Origin: Acridotheres tristis
Taxonomy: Eukaryota > Chordata > Aves > Passeriformes > Sturnidae
Length of the DNA stretch: 64,000 nucleotides
Reading direction: 5' to 3'
Assembly (NCBI GenBank): GCA_037013685.1
Contig: CM072919.1
Span: 46,018,116 to 46,082,115, forward strand
The notes beneath the pieces were generated by a model. That model was not told the origin of the DNA. It ran no database searches and saw nothing but the letters and a program-made list of their open reading frames with translations. A program made the position numbers and the translations under genes. Position 1 is the stretch's first letter. Every line of letters starts with the position of its first letter. Of the stretch, positions 27,601-42,600 are shown in pieces.

Positions 27601-30600
27601 ATTACTTTTCAAATTCAGGAGAAATTCTGCTTATAAAGAAACCTCATTTCAGCACCCAATCCAGCTCCAGCGAAATGCTGTGTTTATTTCATAGATATGA
27701 AGAAACAAAGACATAGTTTTAAGATTGTGGATTCCTCTTTCATAAGATGAGATTTACCTAGACTCAAGACAGACTTTTGCTGACTTTCTGGAGTTTGCAA
27801 CAGTAGAAGTGCTAGCCCAATTATACATTGGTCCACTGGAAATACCTACGAGGAAAAAAGAAAAAAATTCCAAGTCTCCTTTTTTTGTCAGTGACATTAA
27901 ACAGAACAAACAGGAAACTACCAAACTTTGCAAGATTATCTTCATGAGCCAGAGTAAGTGCACATGAAGTGACAGAGCAATGAAGAATATAACTGTGTAG
28001 AAACAGTATTTTAACCAAATAATTAGAACACTTTGTTATTTTTGTCCTAACTGTTGTAACTCTCTTTAAACAAATTTGAATACTAAGAGATTGAGATATA
28101 CAGAACCAGTTAAGTTTTTACCTTTGGAAGGTATTCAAACAGGGGAAAAAATTAGAGACTTTTGACATCAACCCTGGTCACCTGCAGGCGAATGTCATGT
28201 GTAAGTGTCTCTACTGTCTTAAACATGACAATCTTTAAATTTAATAGAACTATTTTACATTTTTACCATATACTCTTACCTCTTTTAGGAGCTCAAAGTT
28301 GTCCTCTATTAGGGAGATCAAAGATGAACACTCTCCTGTTATATTTAAACACACTTCACAGAAGCATAACAGTTGCAGACTAAGCTGGGATAACTGAATT
28401 CTCCAAAACAAAGGATAGCGTAGTAGGCTGAGGAACAGCTCTTGCAGGAAAAACAAGGCTTCTGTAACTTGCAGTAAGTCTTTAAGCTGCAGAGAAGTGG
28501 TTAAAAGAAAACAAAGCCAAAACACATGACAATTTATCTATGCAGAACTTAAAATAAGCTCTATGAGCTCTGCTACATTTCTATTGCATACAGTACTACA
28601 TCTTTGAAGAAACATCTTTATAAACTAATGCCAGGAATCCCTTATCCAACTTCCCTTAAAAAACCAACTTATGAACTGCTATTTGATATTCTGAAGTAAA
28701 ATGAGAAACATGTGAACAAACGAAAACATTTCTTGGTAGCTGATGAGAAAAATCCCTTCTTACTCAAAGCAACAGCAATTAATTCAGCTCTTGTGATTCG
28801 CATAACAACACAAAAAAGTGTGTGGGGATTTCATCAAACAGGTAAATATTCTTATAACAGAAACATCTGGCTCTACAATATTTCCTTTGTAATATACCCA
28901 AGATTTTAACATTTGTCCCAAAAGAGAAAGGCAGTGGTGTTACTCAATTGTAACACCATGCTATCTAGCTACCACAAAAACTAAAAGCTGAAGTATGATA
29001 CTCAAAAGCAGTATCTCCATATTTGAAAGCCAGTTAAAGAAATTTCAAGAAGCAGGTTGTCTCAATGTTCCCACGTGTTGGATGACAGTGTTTTCTGTCC
29101 TTGAAAATTCTTCTTCTAGACAAACGCACTATTCCAAGCCAAACTCTGGAGCCAGCATTAAGCATAGCACCCTGATTTTTACTCCCTTTTTGTTCTATAA
29201 ATAATCTCCTATCATCAGAAATCTCCTGTTTCTACAGGTAAAGAGCTGTATTTCTGACAGCTTGGTTGACACTGTCAGACAAAATGACAGAGAAACATTC
29301 CAGCATTTATATTACACAGAAGATTAAATTTAGCTATGCTAAAATAAAAGGGTAAGAACAACCTGAGGTTCACAGAAAGAAGAGGAAGGAATTGACAGGT
29401 TATAAACCAGTCCATCAAATAGGCTTCTTGAGGGAAGTACCTTCCATTGTGAAAGTTCTATGACAGGCAAGATAAAAATGTTCAAGTATTAATGTGAGTT
29501 TGAAAACATGAAACTGATTTCTTGTTTTTAAAAAAAACAAAGGAAGCCCCAACATGTAAGAAGGAAAGAAAGGTCCATAACTAATTTTGTAAGTTTCATT
29601 CAATGCCATTTTTATGGCTAAATGTTTTCAAGTCTGAATTCATACATTCAAGATACTTATACTGAAGCTTGGGTAAAATTGAGACAAAATAAGAAATCTC
29701 TCTGTGACTAAAATAATCAAGATAAATATATATGTATAATACAAGCTATACGTTTTCCAAAAGACTGTGAAAAGTAGCTTTTCTCAAAGAAGACTTTCCT
29801 AATAAAATGCCATAGGAGAAAGATGCTACTAAATATCCTTATAAGAAGCCTACTTAGCCTTACATTATGCATATTCATGAACCCTCTCTCCCACAGCAAT
29901 AAGGACAAAACACCTTGTGTTTGGCTGAATACATCTCAAGCTGTTGTCCTAATATCAAAAGAAGAAGGAAAAGACAGATACAAAAAAGCTTAACAGACAT
30001 CACAGTAAAACATGAGGAAAAGCAGAGTGTTTTAGTTTAGCCAGCATCATAGGCCTGTCACCAAAGGGGACAGTAAGATTAAATCCCTAGCTCCTATCAT
30101 GTATCACTGTGCAACTTAAAAAAACATTCAGAACCTTCAGCATGTTCCAGAAGGACTAAATTTTGTGTTGAGATCCACTAATCACTTTGGCACAAAGAAA
30201 GGAGTATCTAGAAGTACTTAGATCATGCTTCTCACATAGTTTATTTAATTTTAATATTATTCATTTTAAGTTAAAAATGTTTTTAAATTGTTAAGTTTTT
30301 AAAATTGTTAAGTTAAAATTGTTTTTAACAAATATCTTACCATTTAACAAAATTTTCTCATGACTTTCCAAGTTTATTGTATGTTTACTGAGGCAACTAG
30401 ATGGAAGTGATTATGGTAAATGAGTTTCAATTTACATCATAACAGGTGTATCAGATTTGAACATATAAAGTTTTACCTTCTACCAGAAATAGACAATTTG
30501 TTAGATGTATATACTATCAACAAACAAGATCTATCGAAAATGGAAAAGAATGCTATATTTTCACACTTGAAAGACAATAATAATAGTACTACTGCTGTTT

Positions 30601-33600
30601 TGATAATACCTATTTGTAAAAAGTAGGGTCAGGCAACAACTGTACCTGCAAGTGTGGAATCAAATCACACATAAGTTGAAGAATTTCACATTCCAGCGCA
30701 GAGGGTGCTTCTTTGTGCTTTGGCCCATGAGGCTGCAGTAAGATCTTAAGTAAACCCATTCGCAGTTCAGCATATTCTCGTAACTGATATGGTTCACAAT
30801 ACAGGTATCTTAGAAATGAAGCCATTATGCCAACACATGAAGCCTCTGCCCTGCAGTTCAAGAAATAAGTTTTCCATGAAAGCTTTCTACTGAAAGCACA
30901 ACAACAAGGAAGTAATGCGACATTACCTGCAAACATTCACAAGACAAATTAACAAAAAAGTGTTGAGAAGTTCATTATTAAATCTCACAAAAAAACTTGG
31001 ACTTAACACAACTGAGTACTGTCATGAGACCCAATACAGTAACCATACTTCAAAGTGCAATTTATAAAAGACTCAATATGGACCTTCAGGTTATAACACT
31101 CCTAATTTTATTCTTTTCTCCTCATCAATTCAGAAGGTGAATGTGCTTGCTGAATGTCATGACAGACTAATGTGCCACTCTGAAGAAGTATTTGAACAAA
31201 TCTTTTGGCTTGACCACGTTAGGAATACAAGCTGTCCTTGACATTATTAAAACAGTCAAATAAAGCTGATGGTCAATACAGACAAATTAACAGAATAACA
31301 AATTCTGTTTGTTATTAATACAAATTAATAACAAATACAGAATCATAGAATTGTTTAGATTCAAGTCCAACCAGCACTGCCATACCCACTGCTAAACCAT
31401 GTCCTGAAATGACACATCTACAGGTCTTTTTGAATACTTACACCACTTTCCTGAGCAGACTGTTAAAATGTTTGACAAGCCCATGATGGAATTTTTCCTA
31501 ATATCCAATCTAAACCTCCCTTAATGCAATTTGTGTCTATTTACTCTCATCCTGTCACTTGTTACTTGGAAGAACAGGATGACCCCCACCTGGCTACAGC
31601 CTCCTTTCAGGCAGAGAGTGATAAAGTCACCCCTCAGTTTCCTTTCCTTTGGGCTAAACACCCTCAGCTCCCTCAGCTGCTCCTTATCATATTTGTGCTC
31701 CAGATCCTTTGGCAGCTCCATTGCTCTACTCTGGACTTGCTCCAGGCACTTCTATGTCCTTCTTGTCATGAAAGTCTCAGAACTGGACAAACTGTTTGAG
31801 GCACAGCCTCATCAGTGCCAAGTACATGGGCACTTTCCTAGTCCTGTATCTGATACCTGTACGCTATTTCTGATCCAAACCAGGATGTCACTGGCCTTCC
31901 TGGACACCTGGGAACACGCTGGCTCATGTTCAGCTGCTGTCAACTGGCACTCTCAGGCCCTTTTCTTTTGTGCAGTTTTCCAATCACTCTTTCCTCAGTC
32001 TGTAGCACTTCATGGAATTGTTGTGACCACAATGGAGGACCTGGCATTTGAGGTTGAACCCCGTTGAACCTCATACCACTGGCCTCAGCCCATAAATCCA
32101 GCCTGTCCAAATCCCTCTGCAGAGCCTTCCTACCATCAAGCACATCAACAGAAAATCAAAACTCAGTTCTAAACAAGACCCAGTCTTGATGCAAAACTGT
32201 AGAAAGAATTCAGTAATAGGTCTTCATCAACATAACTTATTTACATCCCACTTAGGGACACTGTGTAGTGGCGGACTTGATAGCATCAGGTTAACAGCTG
32301 AACTCAGTGTTCTGAAGGGCATTTCCAAAACTAAATTATTCTATGATTCCATATTCTCAGTCTCTGTGGTCTTTACCCACAGAGACCTTGAGAAAAGAGC
32401 ACCAAGAAGAGCGTCACAGATTTTCCTTTCCACTAAGAAAAGCTCTTGCTTTAATTCAAAAGAAGGCACCAGAAAAAAAATCCACAGTTCACTTCCTCAT
32501 TTATACATCTGAGGGGACTCTATGTGAGTCCCAGATTTAGCAGCTGAGTGAAAGAATTAACAGCATTTGAAAAATACTCGGATCAATTAAATTGAGCAAA
32601 ATATACTTTTGCTTGAAAGTCTTACTGTTAGATTATGTAATCTAAGCCCACCAGAAATTTAAGAGATTAATTAACTTGTTTCTTTACAAAGAACAATGGA
32701 ATAGAGAAGTCGATTTCTTTGCACATTTACTCTGTTATTAGTCTTTCAGAAAACAGGAGAAAAAAGATATTTTTATCTGAAAAGCATACATATAGGTGTA
32801 TAATCAGTGAAAACTGTTCTTTGTGAATGCCAGATTCATTGTCTCACACTGAAGCTTTATTGGACAAGTTCCTTAGTGGTAAGCATGAAAAAAAGGCTGA
32901 GATTGTTGGCTGTTAGGTATTTGGTCTTTTTAATGATGCTTTATAATAAGGCTGTGCCACTGATTTTTTTTCTGTCTTTTTCTACCAGAAAGCATACATT
33001 GTTTTTCAAGATCTCATCCTTTCTGTAAGATTTAATCATCTTCATTTTTCCTTCATCATCCCACCATTTTGTATAGATGAGTTACAGCTGCATTGTATTC
33101 ACATTTTATGACTAAGCAGTCAATATTTTGACAAAGCTGATAAGCCAAATTGCTTATTTTTAAAAAAAATCAAATGTGCTATCAATTTTGCACCAGCTGC
33201 CCATACAAAATTTATCTACATAGTTGATAAAAAGCTATGAAATGGATTTTTGATGGATTATACCAGTATTTAATTAATTAATTATTATTATTTATATTAT
33301 TATTATTTTAAATAGTAAGATGATATAATTAAATTTTACGGGTATCTTGCACAACAGACAGAATTCTTACAGCTTGTTTGCCTTCAACAAAATAGTTACA
33401 GTGATATGATTCAGCTGTCTACATGTGCTAGTTTTTAAAAATTTTTCATTCATTTACCTCTCTGGACACTGATGGAAAAATACTGTTATCTGCTGTAGAA
33501 GAATTGGCCAGCAATCAGGTCTGTTTTCTAGGACAGTGATTAATGGATGAGGAGTGCTCCTGAAAGACAAAGAAATCACATTTATATGTATAACACAGAA

Positions 33601-36600
33601 AGGAAGTATGCAAAACAGCTATATTCAAAATAAGCGTGGCTGTAGAAACAGCCAATTTAGACTTCTCCTTTCACCAACTCCCTTTACCAGCTTTGCTAAG
33701 ATTACTACACTTTCAAAATAGGGTATTTTCTCAAAACTTCTGAAACAAGATTAAAATTTCCTCCGGGTAGAGGAAAACCTGGGAAGAAAGCCTGAAATAC
33801 AGAATTTCTTCTGTCAGAAACAAAACCAAAGTCATTTAACTAGAGTAACTTACTTCCCAGAGTTCTGGATGCCCCATCCCTACAGGTCAAGGACAAGCTG
33901 GAAGAGCCTTTGAGCAATATGGTCTAGAAGAAGATGTCTCTGTCTGGGGACTGGGTCGTTGCAACCAGATGATCTTTAGGGACCCTTCCAACCCAAACCA
34001 TTCTATGCTATGAGTGGAAAGGTAAAGAGAGAAAGGCAGCATAAATCTGGTACAAACCACCTTCAGCTTGGTTAATCATCTTTCCATCTCACAGATCCAA
34101 TAGATCTGTGGTACACACCAGAGTGACCTTCAGGGAGTTTTACCTACACAGTAGTAGATGATTTGAGAGCCACTCCCTGAAGTGGTATATCTCAAGAGAC
34201 ACTGCCTCAGTTTCAGACACTACATGAGCAACAGTCAGACACGTCTTTTAGGAAGGATTCACAATGGTATTTCACTTATTATCATTGTTCTAAAAACTTC
34301 TGAGGAGCAAAAAGCCAAAATTTTCAACAGTCTTTTTATTAGACAACATTCACTGAGACACGCTCATATCCAGTAACACTGCAATACAACATGCACTTCA
34401 TCTTATGCAGCACTGAACCAACTCAGCTCCAGGTGAAGCAAATGAGATCTGAAAGAACACATAAAAGAATAAAAATCTAATTTTTCCTGTCACATGGCAA
34501 ATTTGAAATGCATAATGTGATGGTACATTAACACTTCCCTCAGCTAGGTGAAAGAAATAATATTTACCTGCTATAACCAGGAATGCTTAGAGTTATGCTA
34601 TGCCTAGCAAGACACTATTTATGAAAAAGCATCATCTAACAACCATATCCTTAAACTAAAAACTGTGGTTTTTTACATTCTCAATGTAACATTTTTCGAG
34701 TCCTGGGAAACTGACTGGTTGTGAAGTTAATCAAAGAATTACATAGCCGTCAGCTGAATGAAAGGCCCACCGAATTATGAAAGCTGGCTGCAGAGTATTT
34801 ACATACCTAATGACTCATTTTCCTTGCTATGTGCTTACAACACAGCTAAAAACAGAGGGTGTTCTTTTAATACTGGTTCTCCCTCTTCTCATCAAATAAT
34901 TTTTCTTCTTAAGATGTGTTTTTTTTCAGGCAAATAAATAATCTGAAGACAAAATTTCTTTCAGAAATCCGGCTGACACTATGGACTACTTGAAACAGGT
35001 TCAGAAAACAGATGCCATCTACTAAGAATACAAACTATGCATATTACAGGTCTGGCCCTCATATTTGGGGCTAGAAGCTTGTCACTTCTCACATTCATTT
35101 CTCAAACATTTGTCAACTTACATAAATATTCTTCATATGCCCACCTTCCTAGATTCTGTAAATATTTTACTGGACCTTTAACAGCCAGTAAGCTAGAAAT
35201 ACTGTCCACATGCAATGCCAGGACCTTGAAAGTACATAGTCCTTGTAAAGACATATAGGGTTATAGCCGCTTCTTATTTCAATGTCTTTGTCATATTTTA
35301 ACTACCTTTCCTAATCAAGAGAATATGTCTCCAGTCATAATTTAAATGCTGCAATGACACCAAAGCCAGGGGAACCTTCCTAATGTCAGCACCTGACATA
35401 TCAAGTTTCAAGTTAAAATGGTTCACCATCTAGAAAAAAAAAAGCAAACCTTTTATTACAGATCTTGTATGTTCTGAAACTAGTAAAACTGCACTGAACT
35501 GGATAACAAAAGAAGTCAGCTAAGCTCCACAATGAACAGTGACTAACAGTGAAACATCAAAAAGTGCAAACCAAAAATGTTTCACTTGATAATGCTATTA
35601 GCAGTGTGTAGATGCAATTTCTTGTCAACACCATCTAAAGAATTGCAAGAACAGCACTGTAAAGCAAGCATCTTACATGACATTACAGCACCACTACCTT
35701 ATATTACTGCTAGTGGGTTCAAGATAAAGCAAAACAAACAAACAAACATGGTGGTTACCCACTCATAATTTGGAAATGTCCAGGCAAACAAAGATAAATT
35801 TTCGTGAGGGGTAACAATAAAACAGACATTATTTTTAACTTTTAGGTCATTCGAACTTTTTTGTTACATCTCTGAACAGAAGTGAGCTCCAATCTGATTT
35901 AAATGACAAATTCAGTGACAGACTTCTTTTTTCTAAGAGAAAACAATGTCTGCAGTCAACATACCTTTCTGCGTATGCAGATGTGACCCTGGTCCTTTCA
36001 GGAACATCACTTTACTCCATTAATTATGCATTTTTAAAGAACTTTGCTACCTGCTCTGAATCTTGAATTCAGAAAAGTAGCAGCTCTCTATAACTTTTAT
36101 TTAAAACTTTTAAATAAAATCATGCATGATGAATCATTAAGAATATCATAAAATACTAGTTCATAAAAAAGGCTAATAACTTTCAGAAAAAAATCATATC
36201 CAATATTTGGACATGTGTATCTTAAACCATCCGCACTGAGAAGGCTAACAGGAGCCCTTCCTGGGTCAAGACAAAGGCAGTTCACCAAAGAAAAGCAAAG
36301 GCCAGAAAAGAAATTAAGGAAAACAAAAAAATATATGTCACTTTCCATCAGCAGGCAATGTGTAGCCACTTTCTCTGTAGTAGGGCTTCAGTACGCATAG
36401 CAGTTGCTTCGTAAGACAAACACCTTAAAAATGAATTCACTCCTGGCTCCTTCCTCTTGGCTTTTACTCCTGAGGACAGTGTTATACAGCATGAAATATC
36501 CCTTTTTGTTAGATTGGGTAAACTGTTCTAGCTATGTCCCCTCCCAAAGTCTTGACCACCCCTTCCTTACTGGCCTTTTGAGGGATGACAGTGGGCTGGA

Positions 36601-39600
36601 GGGATAGCACTGCTCAGCAGAGGCCAAAACACTGGTGTGTTATCAACGCTGTTCTGGCTGCAGCTATCTTCATCCCAGAAAAACATTGTATAATTAAATG
36701 CACAAATCTGCAAGACATTAATTTTCTTCCATTTCTTTTCAGGAACTGATCATGATATAATGTGATCCCAAGAAGCTCTATTATGAAATTAATTCTATTG
36801 TCCAGAATTAACATTGGCCTAAACCACATTTATTTATTACCCTGTAATACTGGTGACAATAGCAAACCACTTGAGAATGTACTGATGCATTTTTATTATT
36901 CATTGATGATTTCCATACGGAATACTTTTGCACAGTTGACAGCATAATGTACGAATACTGTAATGGGACATTACTGTTGCTGTTCTACTATATACATTTT
37001 TCTATTTCTTACAAAATATCAGGTTTTAATGGCATTTCATGGAGCACAACTACAAAAATTGTTACATAACAATGAAAAGATAGGTTGTTCTGTACACTAA
37101 AAACCAGAAGTCAGGTTTCAAAATCTCAGGGCTCAGGGCTCTGACCGTATGTTAAACCATAATTTCTCCTCATTGAAGTTAACTGTAACTAAAAGGGAAA
37201 ATAAAACCCATATTAGCTAAATAAAAGCCTGCTTCTTATTTTCAGTTCTCTATTACTTTACTTTATACCATTCTGAATTATCAAATTACCTTCATTATAT
37301 GTTACCAGTAATTTCTCTTTTAGTGAGTAATGACTTTTCTTTGCCCTATTGGGCAGAGGCTATTTCTTTATTCCAGTCATATCTCACCACACGCTTCTTC
37401 ATGCAAAGCCAAAATTAAGTTACTTTAATTAGCTTCTTCTACCAGAAGATTTTTTTAAAAGTTCCAAAATAATTCTGTGTTCATTACCTGCCTCTTCATT
37501 TAAAACTGCTCTATACAAGTAGGGATTTTGTACAGAGAACTCATGTAGCCACAAAAACAAATGCATGCAGGATTTCAGGAATGCAAACACATCCAGCATT
37601 CCAAAGCCTGTTTAGCTTTTCTTCACTACTTCATTTTGCTCAATTAAAGACATGATCGCTGTCTCTCAAATAATGCATTTTATAGCCTTAAACCATTATA
37701 GCTACAGCCTCCTACAGTGATACCTCTTAAATGCATAAAAAGTAACTTGAAAAGCATTCATGACATCTACTGAGCCTTTCTGTTCTCCAGAAAAGATACA
37801 ATAGAGGCTTTTAATGTCAGTAAAATGTCACGATTTCGCAAGGGATGGATAAAGCCACTAGATGTCCTCTTCAAAAGTCCGCTATTGCATGACAAGAAGC
37901 TTTAGATAAGTAGCTCTACATGCATCTTTAAGTATTTTATTTTTACATGTCAATCACCTTAACAACGAAGACATTCAGGAACTTGACTTATAATAAGAAT
38001 AAAGCAGGAAAAATAAGTGAGAAGGAAGCAATTCATAGCCTTAAAATAAAATACTTATTAAAAAAAATTATAAATCATCCAGTATTTGAACAAGTACTAG
38101 TACTTGTTTGCTCTCCATCTTGCCTCCCACTGCCCCACTCCCAAAGGCTCACTGCCACTGTTCCTTTCGAGCTTATGGTGGCAATCTTATCCTTGTATTA
38201 AAAACCTCCTCAAAACTTTCAACCAAAAAAAAAAAAATTAAAAATCACAGAATCAGATCATCATTTAGGTTGAAAGGGACCTACTCAGATCATCCAGTCC
38301 AATTCACATGCTCAAGCAGTCAGCTAGTAAAGGCTACCAGTATTACATACAATCAGGTTCTGTTATCTCCAAGGACAGAGATTCCATAATATCTGTGGGC
38401 AACCTGTGCCAGCACTTGTGAACAGTGCACAGTGTGGACAAAGCAAAACACACAAAAAAGAGTAAGATCTAAATTCAGTATTAACTTAATTTCCTTTTAT
38501 TTTCTTCTGTAAATCAGACAGAAAGTTATTAGTATTTCTAAGTAAAGGAATGCAAAACTAACCTGATTCCATACAGACTCCAAACAGACTCATCTCCATC
38601 TTTTCCCAGCTGAATAGCTTGAATTTGTATTAACTTGCATATAGCTTTTACTAAACCGTGCACATTCCTGTTGACAAAAAGAGCTGAGTTACTGTCACGT
38701 ATACAGCTACATTAATTGATTTGTACATAAGAGAAGGAACAAAACTGACACTTGAGACCTGGAGTTCCACTTAAAGACCTCTTGACACATGCCCACACAG
38801 TTCTAGGCAAGCTGTGCATTTACGAGTCTTTATTTTCCTTTTTACATAACGAGCAAAACAGTAAAGAGAATATTAATGCATCAATTAAAACTTTTGACAG
38901 GTTGCTTCTACCATATATTACAAGAATGGGAATACAAGGCAAATAGTACTTGTAACTGTCAAGCCTTTACCGTACTTGTCACCACCTGCAGACAGACTCT
39001 GTTCCATAAGGTGGTATTGAATGCTTACTTTTATAGTTCAGATGCAGGCAAAATACTATATTCTGTCTTCTGTGATGGAAAGCATTGACCCACATCAAAA
39101 GTGAGAGAATATGCTTGTATTTCTCTCTCTCTTTCAAAACCAGACCACTTATAAAATAGGGACTGTGGCAGCTTGTCATCTTTAAAATGACTGGCTGCTA
39201 TGACACCAGGCTCTCAAAATACTGAAATCTGACAATACAAGAAGACTGAACTCTGCTGCAAAGCAACTAACAGGCAGATGTGCTGCAGTCTTCTAAACCC
39301 CAATACAGTCAACCTAAAAGACAGAGGAGGAAGGAGATTTTTGGACGGGTGTAGGGGAGGGATAGATACAACAACCTCTTCGATTCTTCACTGCTAGAAA
39401 AAGCCACTGAAATAGGAGTTTTCAAGTGCATTTCCCAGCTTCAATTGGGTAACTGCAGCAAGGAGGGGAAAAAAACAAACCATAAAACACTTGATAAGAA
39501 AACTTTCCTGTTCAGAAAATTCTGTATTCCTGGTCCTAATTCCCAAACAGGAAGTGGAGAGAGAAGAGATGCTTTAGGCTTTGCACTCATCTCCTTAACA

Positions 39601-42600
39601 CAAGCAACACAAAAGCATGTCATATTGAAAGGATTTCCATCCCATTTCCCATCTCCTACAGGCACAGATGGTTAGTAATGAAAACATTCTGGAAACATGC
39701 ATATACACAGAAATACTTCTGACAGTTTCTTTAAGAGTACCATAATTATTTGGTTCACAGGCTTTTCAGTAGATTATTTATTCTTGTTCATTACTGAACA
39801 CAGGCAGTGTTTTCCCATCATCATCTTAACAGAATGCTGCAAACCAATCCTAAAAACATGTGAAAATACACATGTATGTATCTACATATGTAAACATCTT
39901 TCCTATATATACATAAATACACAAACATGCACATAAATATGATATTCCATGAAGTTTAAACTTAGTGCATCAAAGAAAACATTTAAAAGCCAGTTACAGT
40001 ACGATAATATATACAATGAGAAGGTATTGTGAACCACACAAGTTAACTCAGATAAACATGAGATCTTAATCTCTGCCAAAATGTCTTTTCTAGTGTGCAT
40101 AATTTGATAGACCTGACAAAATATAATCCAGCAGGTGCACTTAGCCCCTGCAAAACCTAGTACAACAAAAGAGAAGCAAGAATACAATGTGAGTAGTCTT
40201 TGCCAATAAAATATACACCTAACTCCATTAGCATTGAAAGTGCTCAGTGGTTGCAAATACCTTTCTGCTAGCTGCCACTGGCTGCTTATTTTTGTTTTAG
40301 CAACACTATATACCAAGCACTGCAAAGCCATACAGATGAAAATTGGCAGGGAACAGGATGATGGACTGCAGACTACAATTCTAAGGGAAGGTAAAAAAAA
40401 AGTACTAGCATTGAAAAGAGGCAATCTGAAATTGTCAGTTTAATGAGCTCCTGAGGCTACAGACATTTTAAACCACAGACTTCTGTGGCTAGGCAACATA
40501 AACCCTGCTTTGCAATCCATAGTGTATGTGGTTTGAATTGTAGCAGCTTGGGGGAGGAGTAGGTGGCAGTGGGAAAGAAGCCAAAAATACATAAAAGGTT
40601 ACTACATAATTTGGCAGCACTTATTATAGCAATCAGTCATGTGTTGGTTTCACACATGAAAAATAATTTTTAAAGTTTCAAATAGTGTAGAAATTGGGCA
40701 GATCACAGTCCCTTCAATATGTAACTATGAATTTGCTTTTAAGGTTAATTTAATCCTAAAGATTCTATTTTACATTTTTAATTTTCTGAAGTACAAAGCT
40801 GTATAAATATTCATAACCTTATAAACTGTTGATACTGTAACAAACTCTCAGCTAAACAGGAAATTCAAATTTCTTAGTCTGCAGGCCACAGCTGCTGCCT
40901 TTTCCCTGGTCCTAAAATTATGAGCCAGACATGCTCATGGGAGAAAAGGGTTTTTACCTCGGTATTTAATAAGGATCCTTAGGTGCAAAGTGGAATATGC
41001 TGAAATGCACACACCGTATATCGTGTATACAATTTTATACTCCTTGCAAATTAGCATATTTGACTAAGATTCCCCAATGAAGAGCTTAAATGAGTGGCAT
41101 GACATCTCCCTAATCTGAAGTATTCCCTCCAGATGGGCTTGAGCCTAGCTTACAAAGTATGTTCTAGAAAGGGCCTTGGTTTTTCAAGATAACCTAAGGC
41201 TTTCCGGCCCCCAACTGTGAGGCCTTTAGCATGTTTGGTTTTCTGGACTAGCAGAATACCACGACTTAAACTTAGATACCACATTAAAGAATTTCAACTA
41301 TGTATGCTAAGAATACTGAGAACACATAAAAGGTATATAAAAAGAAAAGGCAAAAAATCATCACAGCTAACAAAACTTTTACTCCACCTTATGCCACAGG
41401 ATTCATATTCTCACGGTCTCAGCACAGGTACTTTTACTTATTTGTTATATTTATATTTATACTTACGTAGACTCCTCCCTTAACTCCAAAATGCCTCAAA
41501 ATTTTGTCATTTGGAGGACAGAGGTTTGCAGAGATTACCCATATTACAAAAATGTATTTACAAATATATTTACAAATTTCTCTAGGAAACTGTAGTCATT
41601 TATAGCAAACCTAGCACAGAATTAGCATCAGCACAGCAAGATCCTAGCTGTAAATAAGCAAGTCATGTGGTTAGAAAAAATTTTTAAGCATTTCACTATT
41701 TTACTCAGACCTAAGTTCACCTTTAGCTCAGACTGAATACGAGACACCTTAGTGCAAAACTGATTATGTGAAGGTGAGAAGGGACGAAGAGCATGTCTTG
41801 AGCAACATGATTCTTGCAACCTCTCTGCTGAGTCCATCGGCATAATGTATCACATATACAGCTTTAAATAGCTAGTTTGCCTAAAAAGAACTCTACCAGC
41901 CTCCAGCAAGAGAATTACACAGCTTGGTGCAGAACGCCACTTAGCAGTCAAAAGGGAACTTAATAAGGTTGGTAAATTTGAATTGAAATCTTTCCCTAAT
42001 CATCATTTGACTTCCTGTTTCTAAATGTTATGCACAGCGCCTCTTTCCCTCACTGCATTTTCTCTTTACGTTGGACAGGCAGTCTAGGTCAAAAGACTCC
42101 TATAAGATGTAAGCACTCAGTTTTCAGAATTGTGTAGGAGTAAGTAGCTTCAAACTAAAGTGATTTCTTCCTCAGCAGACAAGGAAACAAACTGCAGCAT
42201 TCCTAATCCCAATACGTATTCTTATGGTGACTTTATTTGAGTAACCAGTTTTTTGACAGACTGATGAAATAATTTCCCTCTGTGTTGGTTTTGGCTGGGA
42301 CAGGGTTAATTCTCTTCACAATGGCTGGTATGGGGCTGTGTTTTAGATTTGTGCTGAACACAGGGTTGATAATATAGAGATGTTTCTGTTTTTGCTGAGC
42401 AGAGCTTACACACACAGGCAAGGCCTTTTTTGTTGCCACACTGGAGAGGAAGTTGGCGGTGCTTGGCAGGCTGGGAGAAGACAAAGCCACGATGGGTGAT
42501 CCCAACTGACCAAAGAGATATTCCAGACCATATGACATCACGCTCAGTATATAAAACTGAGGGAAAGAAAAACGGGTGTTTAGATTGATGGCATTTGTTT

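Larger units (their letters stand above)
30851..33457 (-). other. FOCAD intron 6
   Basis: 2.6 kb, about a third of it CR1 (two insertions, listed separately). A TAA/TTA-rich low-complexity tract lies at about 33268-33312. Confidence 0.85.
33560..38562 (-). other. FOCAD intron 5
   Basis: 5.0 kb with two CR1 tails (33861 and 38247, listed). The rest is AT-rich and unassigned. Confidence 0.8.

Noticed and set aside
31531..32067. 178-codon + strand open frame
   Set aside because: It is the antisense strand of a CR1 3' region; no protein family resemblance.
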